DNA of 40,979 nt from positions 1 through 40,979 of IMG/VR virus record IMGVR_UViG_3300047446_000092. One strand, given 5' to 3'. Within the stretch, counting starts at the first letter, position 1; every line of letters starts with the position of its first letter. Source of the stretch: a virus. A program made the translations under genes and the position numbers. Shown here piece after piece: positions 12,289 through 20,159 of the stretch. The notes beneath the pieces were generated by a model. The model saw only the letters and a program-made list of their open reading frames with translations, was not told where the DNA came from and made no database searches.

Positions 12289-12308
12289 TACTGTGTTTAC
12301 ATACAGTA
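12289..12308. promoter_or_regulatory. LexA-type box TACTGT-N8-ACAGTA
   Basis: Matches the outer positions of the gammaproteobacterial SOS box (CTGT-N8-ACAG, with TA flanks) perfectly; the centre is GTTTACAT. It lies 35 bases past the stop of the helicase gene, in front of no obvious gene. TTGATA on the minus strand could be a -35. Confidence 0.45.
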
Positions 12309-12343
12309 TCAATAGTCGTTCTCTTTGTTGAACACTTGAAGAT

Positions 12344-14863
12344 CTAGGCGGTGACGGGCTGCTCGCCAGAATGGTCCTTCATCGTACTCGACGAGTTCCC
12401 CGCTCCCACAAGAATGAGGTTCTTGTACTCGACGGATTGCCCGCCCATCGGAGTGTGTTCGATCGTAAGTTTGAATCCGAACTCGGTAGCCAATTCCCTC
12501 ATCTTTGCTCTGAACTGAGTCGATCCAACAGGCCGAGCAGACCCCGGCCCGACGCAGAAGGACCAATATGCCTGATAGAGCTTCGTTTCCGTGACGGACG
12601 TGGGGGTCGAAGTCTTCGACCCAGCGGACACCGCTTCTTGGAGAGCGTGAATCCGCACCTTCCCGCTCTCCATGAGAAAAAAACGTACGCTGTTGTTCAG
12701 GTTCGCTACCTCACGCATGATTTGCGTGTGTGATGAAGGAATCGTGAACTCGTTGACCATCTTCAGTCGTGACATCGACTGCACCGCCCACGCAACGATG
12801 GCCTCGCGCTCCTCAACCACGATCGCGTCACCGAGATCCAGGCGTCGCTCGGATGCCTTCACCGGACGATTGAACTGGAACACGAGCCAGCGACGATTGA
12901 AACCCTCGGACGTGTCTTCCGTTCGGGGGTAGTGATTCGATGCGAACCAGTGCGTGCAGATAGGGTTGAAGCGGAAAATCTGACCCCCCTTGAGCTGGCC
13001 AGACATCTCAGCCCCATCAATGATGTCCTTGAACTTCTGACCATCGACGGTCTTCTTCTCGGACAGCTCACCAGCCACGTTGATGATCTTTTCAAACATC
13101 TGCGTGGGCAAAAACTTGTCGCTCCACTCGTTTGGAGGGACCGCCGAACGGGCTGAGTCTGGTACAAGAGCCTGAGCAATCTTCAAAAGCTGTGATTTAC
13201 CAGACTTTGGGGCACCTTGGAGCAAAACAGCACGTTGATAACGCGGTCCAAGACCGAAAAGCGTGACTGCCAATGCTTCCTGAATAGCATCGACCTTTTG
13301 GAGATAATCGTCGTCTTCACCCCAGCTTTTGTGAAGAAAGTCGAAAAACATGGACGATTTACCCGCTGCTTCCGGCAAATAACGGAACGGAAGCGTGTAT
13401 GTCATGCCATAACCGAGGTTATGCGGCATCAATTTGAGGTCTTCCGTGAGAAAACCATTGGCGAAGTTGACGCCCTTGATGTCCATCGTCTTGATACCCT
13501 GGGCCATGAGCATTTTCATGACCTGAAACACGCCCCGGATGTCGTTGAACTTCTTGCATGCCGCTAGATGGCCATAGTCCGAGCTGATCTTGGACATGAT
13601 GTACGTCTCGTCCACCTTCTCCCAGTGCGAGCCCGCCCACTTCCAGACGAAGCCGTTATGCGAGCGCACCTGGAACAGCTGCTCCAGATCCTTGATCACT
13701 GCGCGCGCGACCTCCGACTGGTCCTGGCCCTTGATGTCCCCCATGCGCAGCTCTTTGATGCGCGCTTTCAAACTCGAGACTTTGACTCCGAGGCCAGAGG
13801 TCATCGCGATGAACTCAAGCAGGCGATCCTCTTCGAGCTTATTCAGCCCACTGGTCGTGGCCACCTTCTGCAATGCCTTGTCGACCGACCCAGCACGACC
13901 TGGTGACTCCTTCGGAAAACGCTCAAACTCGTCGATCAGGAACTGCTTCAGGTCGTCGAACGTCCACTCTTCCTGCTCCTTCGTGATCTCAAGCCCCCAC
14001 GACTCCTTCTCTTCCGGGGACATGCCCTCGTCCCAGCCGGTCGGCAGTACCTTCTGCTTCTCGAACACGTCGCGTTGCAGGAACTTGATCATGTTGCGGA
14101 CGTGCTTGTCCACGTCGATCGGGTCGCCCGCCACGTTCTCGACGAAGTCGGCCGCGTACGCCTGAAGCATGCCGATGGCTTCCTTCAGGCTGCGGTCACC
14201 GCGGATCACCGCGTACGCGAAGAGGCCTGCGCGCTCGGTCAGCGACGTGTCGCGGGAGCCTGCCGACGCGTAGTCGATCACTCGTGTCCAACCGGAGTGC
14301 GACAGCTCGACGCCGGCCTCAGTGAGCGCGGCGCGCAGCAGCGTCTCGATGCTCTCGTCGAGCGGCACCAGATTCTTGTGAACGTCCACGAGGTCGCAGT
14401 TCGCCTGGTACGGCTGCTGGGTATCCGGGTGGATCGACGGAGGCAGCACCGACTGCGTGCGCGCGGACAGCATTTCACAGATCGTCTCGCCGCTCGTGTT
14501 CTTAATCCGGAAAGTCTTCAGGCCAGAGTAGCGGTAGGCGAGCATGACGCCCTTCTTGCCGATACGGCGCCACGGCGTCGGCGGCAACAGCTGCTCGATT
14601 ACGTTCATCAACCGGACATCTTCCGTGTCGATGTCCATCATGACGATGCCCGACTGCGGTCCGAGCACGATACCGATGTTCGAGTCGCGACACTGCTCGA
14701 TCCAGCTGGCCTGCTGCTCAGGTTCCACCGGGTGATCGAAGTAACGCGACCAGTCATTCGGGATCGGCTTCTTCTCGCGCGGATAGAGCGGGATGACCGG
14801 CAAGCCAGCGGCGTAGTAGCGCGGCGCGGTCTGGGCGAAGATTGGTTGACGTTCGGTCTTCAT
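12344..14863 (-). CDS. Bifunctional primase-polymerase / SF3 helicase
   Basis: 839 aa. Residues ~10-180 match the Prim-Pol (AEP-type) domain of phage and plasmid primases: an N-terminal GLPVIPLYPREKKP motif and the catalytic DxD in MMDIDTED (Asp77, Asp79). After a helical linker with a D5_N-like region (~430-520), the C-terminal helicase has a Walker A GAPKSGKS (Lys556), an AGELSEKK acidic segment (Walker B-like) and the SF3 arginine-finger region (GFNRRWLVF). It would synthesise primers and unwind DNA at the phage origin. Translation is coupled to the gene upstream by ATGA; GAAGAG is the SD. It ends at the bidirectional terminator. Confidence 0.9.
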   Translation of the reverse strand: MKTERQPIFAQTAPRYYAAGLPVIPLYPREKKPIPNDWSRYFDHPVEPEQQASWIEQCRDSNIGIVLGPQSGIVMMDIDTEDVRLMNVIEQLLPPTPWRRIGKKGVMLAYRYSGLKTFRIKNTSGETICEMLSARTQSVLPPSIHPDTQQPYQANCDLVDVHKNLVPLDESIETLLRAALTEAGVELSHSGWTRVIDYASAGSRDTSLTERAGLFAYAVIRGDRSLKEAIGMLQAYAADFVENVAGDPIDVDKHVRNMIKFLQRDVFEKQKVLPTGWDEGMSPEEKESWGLEITKEQEEWTFDDLKQFLIDEFERFPKESPGRAGSVDKALQKVATTSGLNKLEEDRLLEFIAMTSGLGVKVSSLKARIKELRMGDIKGQDQSEVARAVIKDLEQLFQVRSHNGFVWKWAGSHWEKVDETYIMSKISSDYGHLAACKKFNDIRGVFQVMKMLMAQGIKTMDIKGVNFANGFLTEDLKLMPHNLGYGMTYTLPFRYLPEAAGKSSMFFDFLHKSWGEDDDYLQKVDAIQEALAVTLFGLGPRYQRAVLLQGAPKSGKSQLLKIAQALVPDSARSAVPPNEWSDKFLPTQMFEKIINVAGELSEKKTVDGQKFKDIIDGAEMSGQLKGGQIFRFNPICTHWFASNHYPRTEDTSEGFNRRWLVFQFNRPVKASERRLDLGDAIVVEEREAIVAWAVQSMSRLKMVNEFTIPSSHTQIMREVANLNNSVRFFLMESGKVRIHALQEAVSAGSKTSTPTSVTETKLYQAYWSFCVGPGSARPVGSTQFRAKMRELATEFGFKLTIEHTPMGGQSVEYKNLILVGAGNSSSTMKDHSGEQPVTA

Positions 14864-15417
14864 GCGTTCTCTTCTGTGGTGGGGTCAGTCGCGTCATCGT
14901 CAGCTGCTGCTGAACGGGCCAGGACGCTTCTGAGTCGATCCATAACGTCCGTACGCTGGTCAGGCGACAGGACTTCTTCCATGATCGTGAGCACGGTGTC
15001 CTGGAAGTCTTTTATCTGCTTGACTCCCAGCGCGCGCTCACGAGCATTAACAAGGCGTTCCAACAAGCTGGTCGCGGTGCGGAAATACGCCATACGCTCG
15101 GTTTGATCTGATGCTGCGATGCCCTTTCCGTAGTCCTTCAGCTCCCTGAAGACACTGTGAAGGTCACTAGCCAGCGTGCTGTCGATTTCATCCTCCGAAA
15201 CCGGGGTTGACGGCTGCTTCTCCTCAGTTGGCTTCTCGGCCATCACTTGCCAACCCTGCCTGAAGGAGACGACTTCATTGACGAACTGCTTCGTCTTCGG
15301 GTCGTACGGACACTCCGGGTCGGTGAGGTATTCGCGGTCCTCGATAGTCAGCGTGACGGCGGTGTGCAACGCCCATCCAACGAGGGCATCAATGTAGGGG
15401 TAGTGGCGTTCGCTCAT
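14860..15417 (-). CDS. Hypothetical protein, possible small terminase subunit
   Basis: 185 aa, start MSERHYPYIDALVGWAL at 15417. A longer start is possible but would overlap the small membrane-peptide gene. The N-terminal ~75 residues are compact. Residues ~100-165 are helical (DSTLASDLHSVFRELKDYGKG...LLERLVNARERALG), and the tail is acidic (ADDDATDPTTEENA). Helical oligomerisation regions of this kind and the position beside the large terminase suggest a TerS-like role, but orientation is opposite and no helix-turn-helix is evident. A helicase partner is the alternative. Confidence 0.7.
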   Translation of the reverse strand: MSERHYPYIDALVGWALHTAVTLTIEDREYLTDPECPYDPKTKQFVNEVVSFRQGWQVMAEKPTEEKQPSTPVSEDEIDSTLASDLHSVFRELKDYGKGIAASDQTERMAYFRTATSLLERLVNARERALGVKQIKDFQDTVLTIMEEVLSPDQRTDVMDRLRSVLARSAAADDDATDPTTEENA

Positions 15418-15530
15418 GATTGATCCATTGAAGAAGTGCGAGAATATTCGGTTCCGCACATAAGGAAAATGAAAATCAGCGCGACTATCAGATAGAAACG
15501 CATAACTATCGTCTGGTTGCGCACATACAT
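15414..15530 (-). CDS. Small single-pass membrane peptide (38 aa)
   Basis: MYVRNQTIVMRFYLIVALIF..., with hydrophobic residues ~12-23 (YLIVALIFIFLM) forming one membrane helix and a polar tail. Its stop overlaps the next ATG (ATGA), the pattern of genuine genes here. A second ATG ten codons later gives a 29-aa version. There is only a weak purine-rich SD. The frame runs through the AACTATC-like box at 15484-15495. A small membrane protein could affect the host envelope; that is a guess. Confidence 0.45.
   Translation of the reverse strand: MYVRNQTIVMRFYLIVALIFIFLMCGTEYSRTSSMDQS
15484..15495. repeat. Partial AACTATC-type palindrome
   Basis: ACTATC-A-GATAGA matches 5-6 bp of each arm of the 9.2-9.7 kb palindrome. 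A further half-site AACTATC lies at 15503-15509. Between divergent transcription units, so it may be a weak operator for the same protein. Confidence 0.4.
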
Positions 15531-15591
15531 TTTTTCTTTGTGTTGTTCCGAAGCCTCACTGAGAATAGCGCCTGTTCCAAAGGTCTCCTCA
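15531..15591. promoter_or_regulatory. Divergent spacer before the terminase gene
   Basis: 61 bases upstream of the terminase GTG. GAGAAT at ~15561 is a possible -10 without a good -35. AAAGG before the GTG is the likely SD. Confidence 0.3.
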
Positions 15592-17367
15592 GTGAATAAC
15601 CAGTACCTACAAACTCTCCTCGATCGCGCGGCGAACCGCTGGTCCACCGACCGGGCGACGATGACCTATGGGGACTGGATGTGCGAGAACACGCACCTGA
15701 AAGACAAGCCGTTCAGCTTCAAGCGCTACCCGTTCCAGAAGCAGATCGCCGACGACATGAGCCAGTCGCTCGACTGCATCAAGCCCTCGCAGGTTGGTCT
15801 GACGGAGCTTCAGATCCGCAAGGTGCTGGCCTTCATCGCGCGCACACGCGGCGTGAAGGTCATCTACACGCTGCCCGACGAGAAGATGATGGAGCGGATC
15901 TCCACGAGCCGGATCAGGCCCATCGTGGACGAGGAGAAAGCGTTCAACCTGGAGTCCATCGGCGGAGGCAAGCCGACGCGCACGAAGGAAATCATCCAGG
16001 TCGGCAAGAGCTTCATGTACGTCACCGCAGCCGGTGAAGGCGCGGCGACCTCGATCGACGCGGACATGGTCGTCAACGACGAAGTGGACCTAACCGACCA
16101 GGCGATCCTCGCCCTGTTCTCGTCGCGTCTGCAAGGCTCGGACTACCGCATCGCGCACCGTTTCTCGACGCCGACGCACACCGACTTCGGCATCGACCAG
16201 ACGTTCAAGATCACCGACCAGCATGAATACATGCTGAAGTGCTCGCATTGCAACCACTGGCAAACGCCCGACTTCGACAAGAAGTTCGTCCATCTTCCTG
16301 GCCTTGGCGACAAGGACTTCGAGGAGATCGACCAGTCGATGATCGACGCGGGCACGATCGACCTCGACCTCGCCTCGATCTGCTGCGAACACTGTGGCGG
16401 GCTGCTCGATCTCGGCAACCACGCGCGCCGCGAGTGGGTGGCGAAATACCCGAACCGCAAGGACCGGCGTGGCTACCGCGTCCGTCCGTTCTCAACCGAG
16501 CGGCTGGACGTTAAGTACATCATCAACCAGCTGTTCGACTACAAGCGGCTGAACTTTATCCGCGGCTGGTACAACACCGTGCTCGGCCGCTCGCACACGG
16601 GCGGCGACCAGCGCCTGTCCGAAGCTGACATCCAGAAGGCCTTTACGGGCGACGCACTCAAGCGCCCTCCTCTCGTCGGCCTGCCGGCCTGGATCGGCAT
16701 CGACGTGGGCCAAACCTGCCACATCGTGGTCGGCCAAGGCTATGACGTGAACTCGATCCACGTCCGCGAGTTCCTGACCGTCCCAGTCGGGCGCCTGCTC
16801 GAAGAGTTGCAGAGGATCTGCGCCGAATACCGGGTCGTCGCTGGCTCGTGCGACCGCCACCCGTACACGCCGACCGCTGAGGCTGCGCGCGACGTGACCT
16901 ATGGCCGCGTCCTGCCTAACGAGTATCGCGGCCAGAAGGAAGTGAACCTGATCAAAGACGCGGCGGGCGAAGTCCGCTACATGCAGTCCAACCGGACGAT
17001 GTTGCTGGACGAAGTCGCTCGCGTCGTGCGCCTGGGCCGCATCAAGTTCTCTGGCTACGGCACTCAGCAGGCTGTGATCGCCGAGCATCTGAAAGACATG
17101 GTTCGGAACGAGGAACCGGAGAAGGAAGCTGAGTGGCAGAAGTTGAACGGCAACGACCACTACTTCCACGCTCTCGGCTTCATGTTGAGTGCAGTGAAAC
17201 TGCACACGACCAACGCCTCGTCGCTGTTCAACACCGAAACTCGCAGTGTCATCGCCATCGCGGGCGCGGACATCGGCTTTAATCAGTCGGTCGGCCTCTC
17301 CCAGTCCAAACATACTACGAAGACCCATCTCTATGGCCAAGGCTCCGGCAACATCATCCACTTCTAA
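15592..17367 (+). CDS. Terminase large subunit (GpA family)
   Basis: 591 aa from a GTG (M-NNQYLQTLLDRAANRW); AAAGG lies about 10 bases upstream. It is the packaging motor and nuclease that fills the capsid with DNA. The ATPase P-loop is the divergent GpA form SQVGLTE (~66-72), Walker B is MVVNDEVD (~157-164). CSHC (~220) and CCEHCGG (~265) form the zinc-binding insert seen in this family. The nuclease domain starts with the Asp of GIDVGQT (~370) and ends with NDHYFHALGF (~522-531). This places the phage with lambda-type (cos-like) GpA terminases, although no cos site was identified. The frame overlaps the portal start by 35 bases. Confidence 0.92.
   Translation: MNNQYLQTLLDRAANRWSTDRATMTYGDWMCENTHLKDKPFSFKRYPFQKQIADDMSQSLDCIKPSQVGLTELQIRKVLAFIARTRGVKVIYTLPDEKMMERISTSRIRPIVDEEKAFNLESIGGGKPTRTKEIIQVGKSFMYVTAAGEGAATSIDADMVVNDEVDLTDQAILALFSSRLQGSDYRIAHRFSTPTHTDFGIDQTFKITDQHEYMLKCSHCNHWQTPDFDKKFVHLPGLGDKDFEEIDQSMIDAGTIDLDLASICCEHCGGLLDLGNHARREWVAKYPNRKDRRGYRVRPFSTERLDVKYIINQLFDYKRLNFIRGWYNTVLGRSHTGGDQRLSEADIQKAFTGDALKRPPLVGLPAWIGIDVGQTCHIVVGQGYDVNSIHVREFLTVPVGRLLEELQRICAEYRVVAGSCDRHPYTPTAEAARDVTYGRVLPNEYRGQKEVNLIKDAAGEVRYMQSNRTMLLDEVARVVRLGRIKFSGYGTQQAVIAEHLKDMVRNEEPEKEAEWQKLNGNDHYFHALGFMLSAVKLHTTNASSLFNTETRSVIAIAGADIGFNQSVGLSQSKHTTKTHLYGQGSGNIIHF
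17189..17205. repeat. GTGCAG-TGAAA-CTGCAC, wide-spaced copy
   Basis: Same arms as the left-arm repeats but with a 5-base spacer, inside the terminase gene. Possibly coincidental. Confidence 0.3.
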
Positions 17368-18931
17368 GGGCGTCGGTGGAGCCATCGGCTCCGCTCTTGC
17401 GGTCCTCCTGCCTCGAAGCAAGGCTGGCGGCAAGGGTTCTTCGATGCCGGGGACATTCAACCCCGCCTCGCCCCAGCAGATCCTCACGCTGCCGACTTAT
17501 CGCGAGCACCTGACCGACATCTTCGCGTCGCGCACCGCTAACGACTCGCGGGCACTGATCAAGACCCTGTTCGTGCAGGATCCTGACGTGTCGGCCGCAG
17601 TCAACGCGTACCTGACCGTGGCCAACACGGAGATGGTTGCGGTCGTCAAGGACGTGAACAAGCAGATCGACCGCGACGGCCAGAAGATCCTGAACGCGGT
17701 CATGGAAGCCTACGACACGCGCTTTGACTACACGAAGGGCTTTGACTTCCGCCCCTCGTGGAAGGAGCTGGCCGAGAACTTCCGCTACATGCTGCTCGCG
17801 ACCGGCTCCCTGCCAGTCGAGCTGGTGCTGTCGAAGACCTTCGCGCCGCAGGAGTTCCGGATGGTGGACCCCCAGACGCTGAACTGGAAGGAGACCCAGC
17901 CCGGTGTCAAGCAGCCGATCCAGAAGACCAGCGACGGCAAGCAGATCCAGCTCGACATCCCGACCTTCTTCGTCAAGTTCTTCCGGCGCGACCCGACGAC
18001 CCTTTACACGTACTCGCCGTTCGTCTCGACCATCAACACGGTCGCCGCGCGCCAACAGGTCATTAACGACCTGTACCGGATCATGCAGCTGACCGGCTAC
18101 CCGCGCATGGAAGTGAAGGTGGTCGAGGAAGTCGTCGTCAAGAACGCTCCGCTCGATGTCAAGGCAGATCCGGAGAAGCTGAAGGCCTACGTCGCACAGG
18201 TGCTCGGCGCGATCAGTTCCAACATCTCCAACATCCGGCCCGACCAGGCGTTCGTCCACACGGACGCGTCCGAGATCAAGATGATCAACGACAAGAACCC
18301 CGGCATGGCGCTCGACATCTCGAAGATCATCGACACGCTCAACTCGCAGAACCAGGCCGGTCTGCGGATCATGGGCACGATCATCGGGCGAGGCAACGCC
18401 GGCGTGAACACAGCCTCGGTCGAGGCGCGCATCTTCAGCATGATCGCTGAAGAGCTGAACCAGCCGATCGCTGACATCTTCGCTGACATGCTGACGCTGG
18501 CCATTCGCCTGCAAGGCTCGATGTCGAGCGTCGAAGTGAAGTTCCGACCGGTCGAACTGCGCCCTCTCACAGAACTCGAACCTCAGCTCACGATGCGCGC
18601 GGCGCGACTGAAGGCTGACCTGTCGCTGGGCATCATCGACGACGACGAGTATCACCTTGAGATGTACGGTCGCATCCGTCCGGACTCCGCACCAATTCTC
18701 ACGGGCACGAACTTCATGCCGGGTACGAACGTTCAGGTATTGACCGCACAGGACGCGCTTGTTCAGCCGAATACCACCGGCAACACAGACCAGACGAACT
18801 CGAACAGCAAGACGAACAAGAGCGATCCGAACAGCAGCGCGAAGAAGGTTTCGCCGAACTCTGATCCGCTCGGAAAGAGTCTTGCGCCAAAGGGCGGCAA
18901 GGCAGCGGGCGGCAATAACGTAAAACCTTGA
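17333..18931 (+). CDS. Portal protein
   Basis: 532 aa from ATG at 17333 (MAKAPATSSTSKGVGG). An earlier in-frame start would lie deep inside the terminase gene, and a later ATG at 17444 (MPGTFNPAS) is the alternative; neither has a clear SD. The portal is the dodecameric ring at the capsid vertex, through which DNA enters. The family pattern is visible: an N-terminal RTANDSRALIKTLFVQDPDV block, a wing domain, a clip-like helical region, and a C-terminal stretch with GNAGVNTASVEARIFSMIAEELNQP. The last ~70 residues are a low-complexity Asn/Ser/Thr/Lys tail. Position directly after the terminase confirms the assignment. Confidence 0.85.
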   Translation: MAKAPATSSTSKGVGGAIGSALAVLLPRSKAGGKGSSMPGTFNPASPQQILTLPTYREHLTDIFASRTANDSRALIKTLFVQDPDVSAAVNAYLTVANTEMVAVVKDVNKQIDRDGQKILNAVMEAYDTRFDYTKGFDFRPSWKELAENFRYMLLATGSLPVELVLSKTFAPQEFRMVDPQTLNWKETQPGVKQPIQKTSDGKQIQLDIPTFFVKFFRRDPTTLYTYSPFVSTINTVAARQQVINDLYRIMQLTGYPRMEVKVVEEVVVKNAPLDVKADPEKLKAYVAQVLGAISSNISNIRPDQAFVHTDASEIKMINDKNPGMALDISKIIDTLNSQNQAGLRIMGTIIGRGNAGVNTASVEARIFSMIAEELNQPIADIFADMLTLAIRLQGSMSSVEVKFRPVELRPLTELEPQLTMRAARLKADLSLGIIDDDEYHLEMYGRIRPDSAPILTGTNFMPGTNVQVLTAQDALVQPNTTGNTDQTNSNSKTNKSDPNSSAKKVSPNSDPLGKSLAPKGGKAAGGNNVKP

Positions 18932-18940
18932 AGAAAATCT

Positions 18941-18969
18941 TTGACTCCTAATTAGCCCGTCGAAATAAT
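18941..18969 (+). promoter_or_regulatory. Sigma70-type promoter
   Basis: TTGACT (18941-18946), 17-base spacer, AATAAT (18964-18969): each hexamer matches consensus at five of six positions. Transcription would start near 18976 and serve the protease-scaffold-capsid genes. It overlaps a hairpin (18954-18976), which could modulate it. Confidence 0.65.
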
Positions 18970-18976
18970 ACGGGCT
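18954..18976 (+). terminator. Weak hairpin terminator candidate after portal
   Basis: AGCCCGT-N9-ACGGGCT, followed by ACTTT. A weak attenuator between portal and protease, overlapping the promoter. Confidence 0.4.
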
Positions 18977-19013
18977 ACTTTCACCGGGCAGTCATTTACG
19001 CACCACACTGGTT

Positions 19014-20135
19014 ATGCCGAAGAGCGTTCCTATCACACCGCGGATTCAAAACCTGATCACCAAGAACAACGGTGGTGAGGCGGTGGACTACGGCAATATC
19101 GTCGTCTTCGAAGCGTCGGTGCTGAACACTCGCCCGTTGACGAAACCCGGCTCGATCTTCGATCAGGGCCGCGTCTCGGATGACACGCTCAAGCAGATGG
19201 CGACGTACCTGAACAGCGGCGGTTTCGTGCCGCTTCAGACGTTGCATCCGAACGGTGACGAGCTGCCGCTCGGCCGCTTCTTCTATGGCGAAGTGCTGCC
19301 TTCGACGCTGGGTGATGGGTCGAGCGAGCTGGTCTGCCTCTTCTACCTGCCGCGCACGGACGACAACGTCCAGAAGCTGGAGAACGGGATCATCGACGAA
19401 GTCAGCGTGGGCTTCGTCGGCCAACAGCTGCTCTGCTCGCAATGCGGCTGGGACTATCGCAGTCCGGACGCAACGCTGGTCAACTTCTTCGACCGTATCT
19501 GCGAAAACGAGCACACGCTCGGCACCGATGGCACGTATCTGAAGATCAACGGTCTCGACCGCTGGACCGAAACGTCGCTGGTGTCGAAGGGCGCCGCCCA
19601 CAACGCAAAGATCATGGGCCGCACTAAACAGCGGCTCGGCCAGGATTATGAACGCCTGGCAGCTTCGGGTATCGCCCCCGAGCAAATTTTGTTGACTGCC
19701 ACCACCACCGATACCCGGAGTAAGAAAACGATGGATAAGGAACTGATCGAGATGGTCAATCAGCTCGCTGAGCTGAAGGCCGACGCCAAGCATCACAACA
19801 TCGCGGTGACGGCGAAGGACGGCGAGATCGCCACCCTCAAGGCTTCCGTCGAAGCGAAGGATGCTGAAATCGCAAAGCTGAAGGAAGGCACGGAGCTGAA
19901 GGAAGCGACGACCAAGCTGACGGCAGCTGAAGCGCAAGTCACGGAGCTGACGGCTTCGAAAACGACTGTCGACACCGAGCTGGCTGAAGTCAAAGCCAAG
20001 CTCGAAACGGCTGAAACGCAAATCGCCACGCTTCAGGCGGGCGCCGGCAACGGTGGCCGTTCCCAAGGCGCGGGCGGTGGCAAAGAAACCGGCTCTGCTG
20101 CGGCGCCCTCGGCGTTCAAGGCAGCTCCGCGTTAA
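19014..20135 (+). CDS. Head maturation protease fused to scaffold domain
   Basis: 373 aa. Residues ~25-145 resemble a prohead serine protease: a His in LHPNGDELPLGRFF (His78) and a Ser in GIIDEVSVGF (Ser131), the two conserved blocks of U35-type proteases. A Cys-containing segment (CSQCGWDYRS...CENE) follows. From ~240 a long coiled coil rich in Lys/Glu/Ala (KDGEIATLKASVEAKDAEI) forms the scaffold part, ending in a Gly/Ser-rich tail. The protease would cut the scaffold and capsid proteins during head maturation. CACCACAC precedes the ATG, with no SD. An internal ATG starts the nested scaffold. Confidence 0.85.
   Translation: MPKSVPITPRIQNLITKNNGGEAVDYGNIVVFEASVLNTRPLTKPGSIFDQGRVSDDTLKQMATYLNSGGFVPLQTLHPNGDELPLGRFFYGEVLPSTLGDGSSELVCLFYLPRTDDNVQKLENGIIDEVSVGFVGQQLLCSQCGWDYRSPDATLVNFFDRICENEHTLGTDGTYLKINGLDRWTETSLVSKGAAHNAKIMGRTKQRLGQDYERLAASGIAPEQILLTATTTDTRSKKTMDKELIEMVNQLAELKADAKHHNIAVTAKDGEIATLKASVEAKDAEIAKLKEGTELKEATTKLTAAEAQVTELTASKTTVDTELAEVKAKLETAETQIATLQAGAGNGGRSQGAGGGKETGSAAAPSAFKAAPR
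19731..20135 (+). CDS. Nested scaffolding protein (134 aa), internal start
   Basis: The same frame as the protease, starting at the internal ATG MDKELIEMVNQLAEL. It has CACCACCAC (19700-19708) and a GGAG SD nine bases before the ATG, a real start signal in the middle of a gene. The product is almost entirely coiled coil followed by a Gly/Ala tail, as expected for a scaffold that fills the procapsid and is later cut out. Lambda C/Nu3 has the same nested arrangement. Expression from this start is inferred. Confidence 0.65.
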   Translation: MDKELIEMVNQLAELKADAKHHNIAVTAKDGEIATLKASVEAKDAEIAKLKEGTELKEATTKLTAAEAQVTELTASKTTVDTELAEVKAKLETAETQIATLQAGAGNGGRSQGAGGGKETGSAAAPSAFKAAPR

Positions 20136-20159
20136 TCACTGGCAACCCGAGAGGAAACA

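Larger units (their letters stand above)
11996..12343. other. Intergenic region between convergent genes (348 bases)
   Basis: No credible gene. It holds an orphan CACCACCAC motif (minus strand, 12105-12113), a series of CTAG-centred inverted repeats (12124-12140, 12173-12187), a bidirectional terminator (12212-12248) and a LexA-type box (12289-12308). Confidence 0.55.

Noticed and set aside
17189-17205. GTGCAG/CTGCAC pair in the terminase gene
   Set aside because: Spacer is five bases and the place is coding, so I do not count it in the main family.
17246-17332. Portal extension upstream of 17333
   Set aside because: Lies within the terminase nuclease region; Ser/Arg-rich sequence typical of an out-of-frame shadow.
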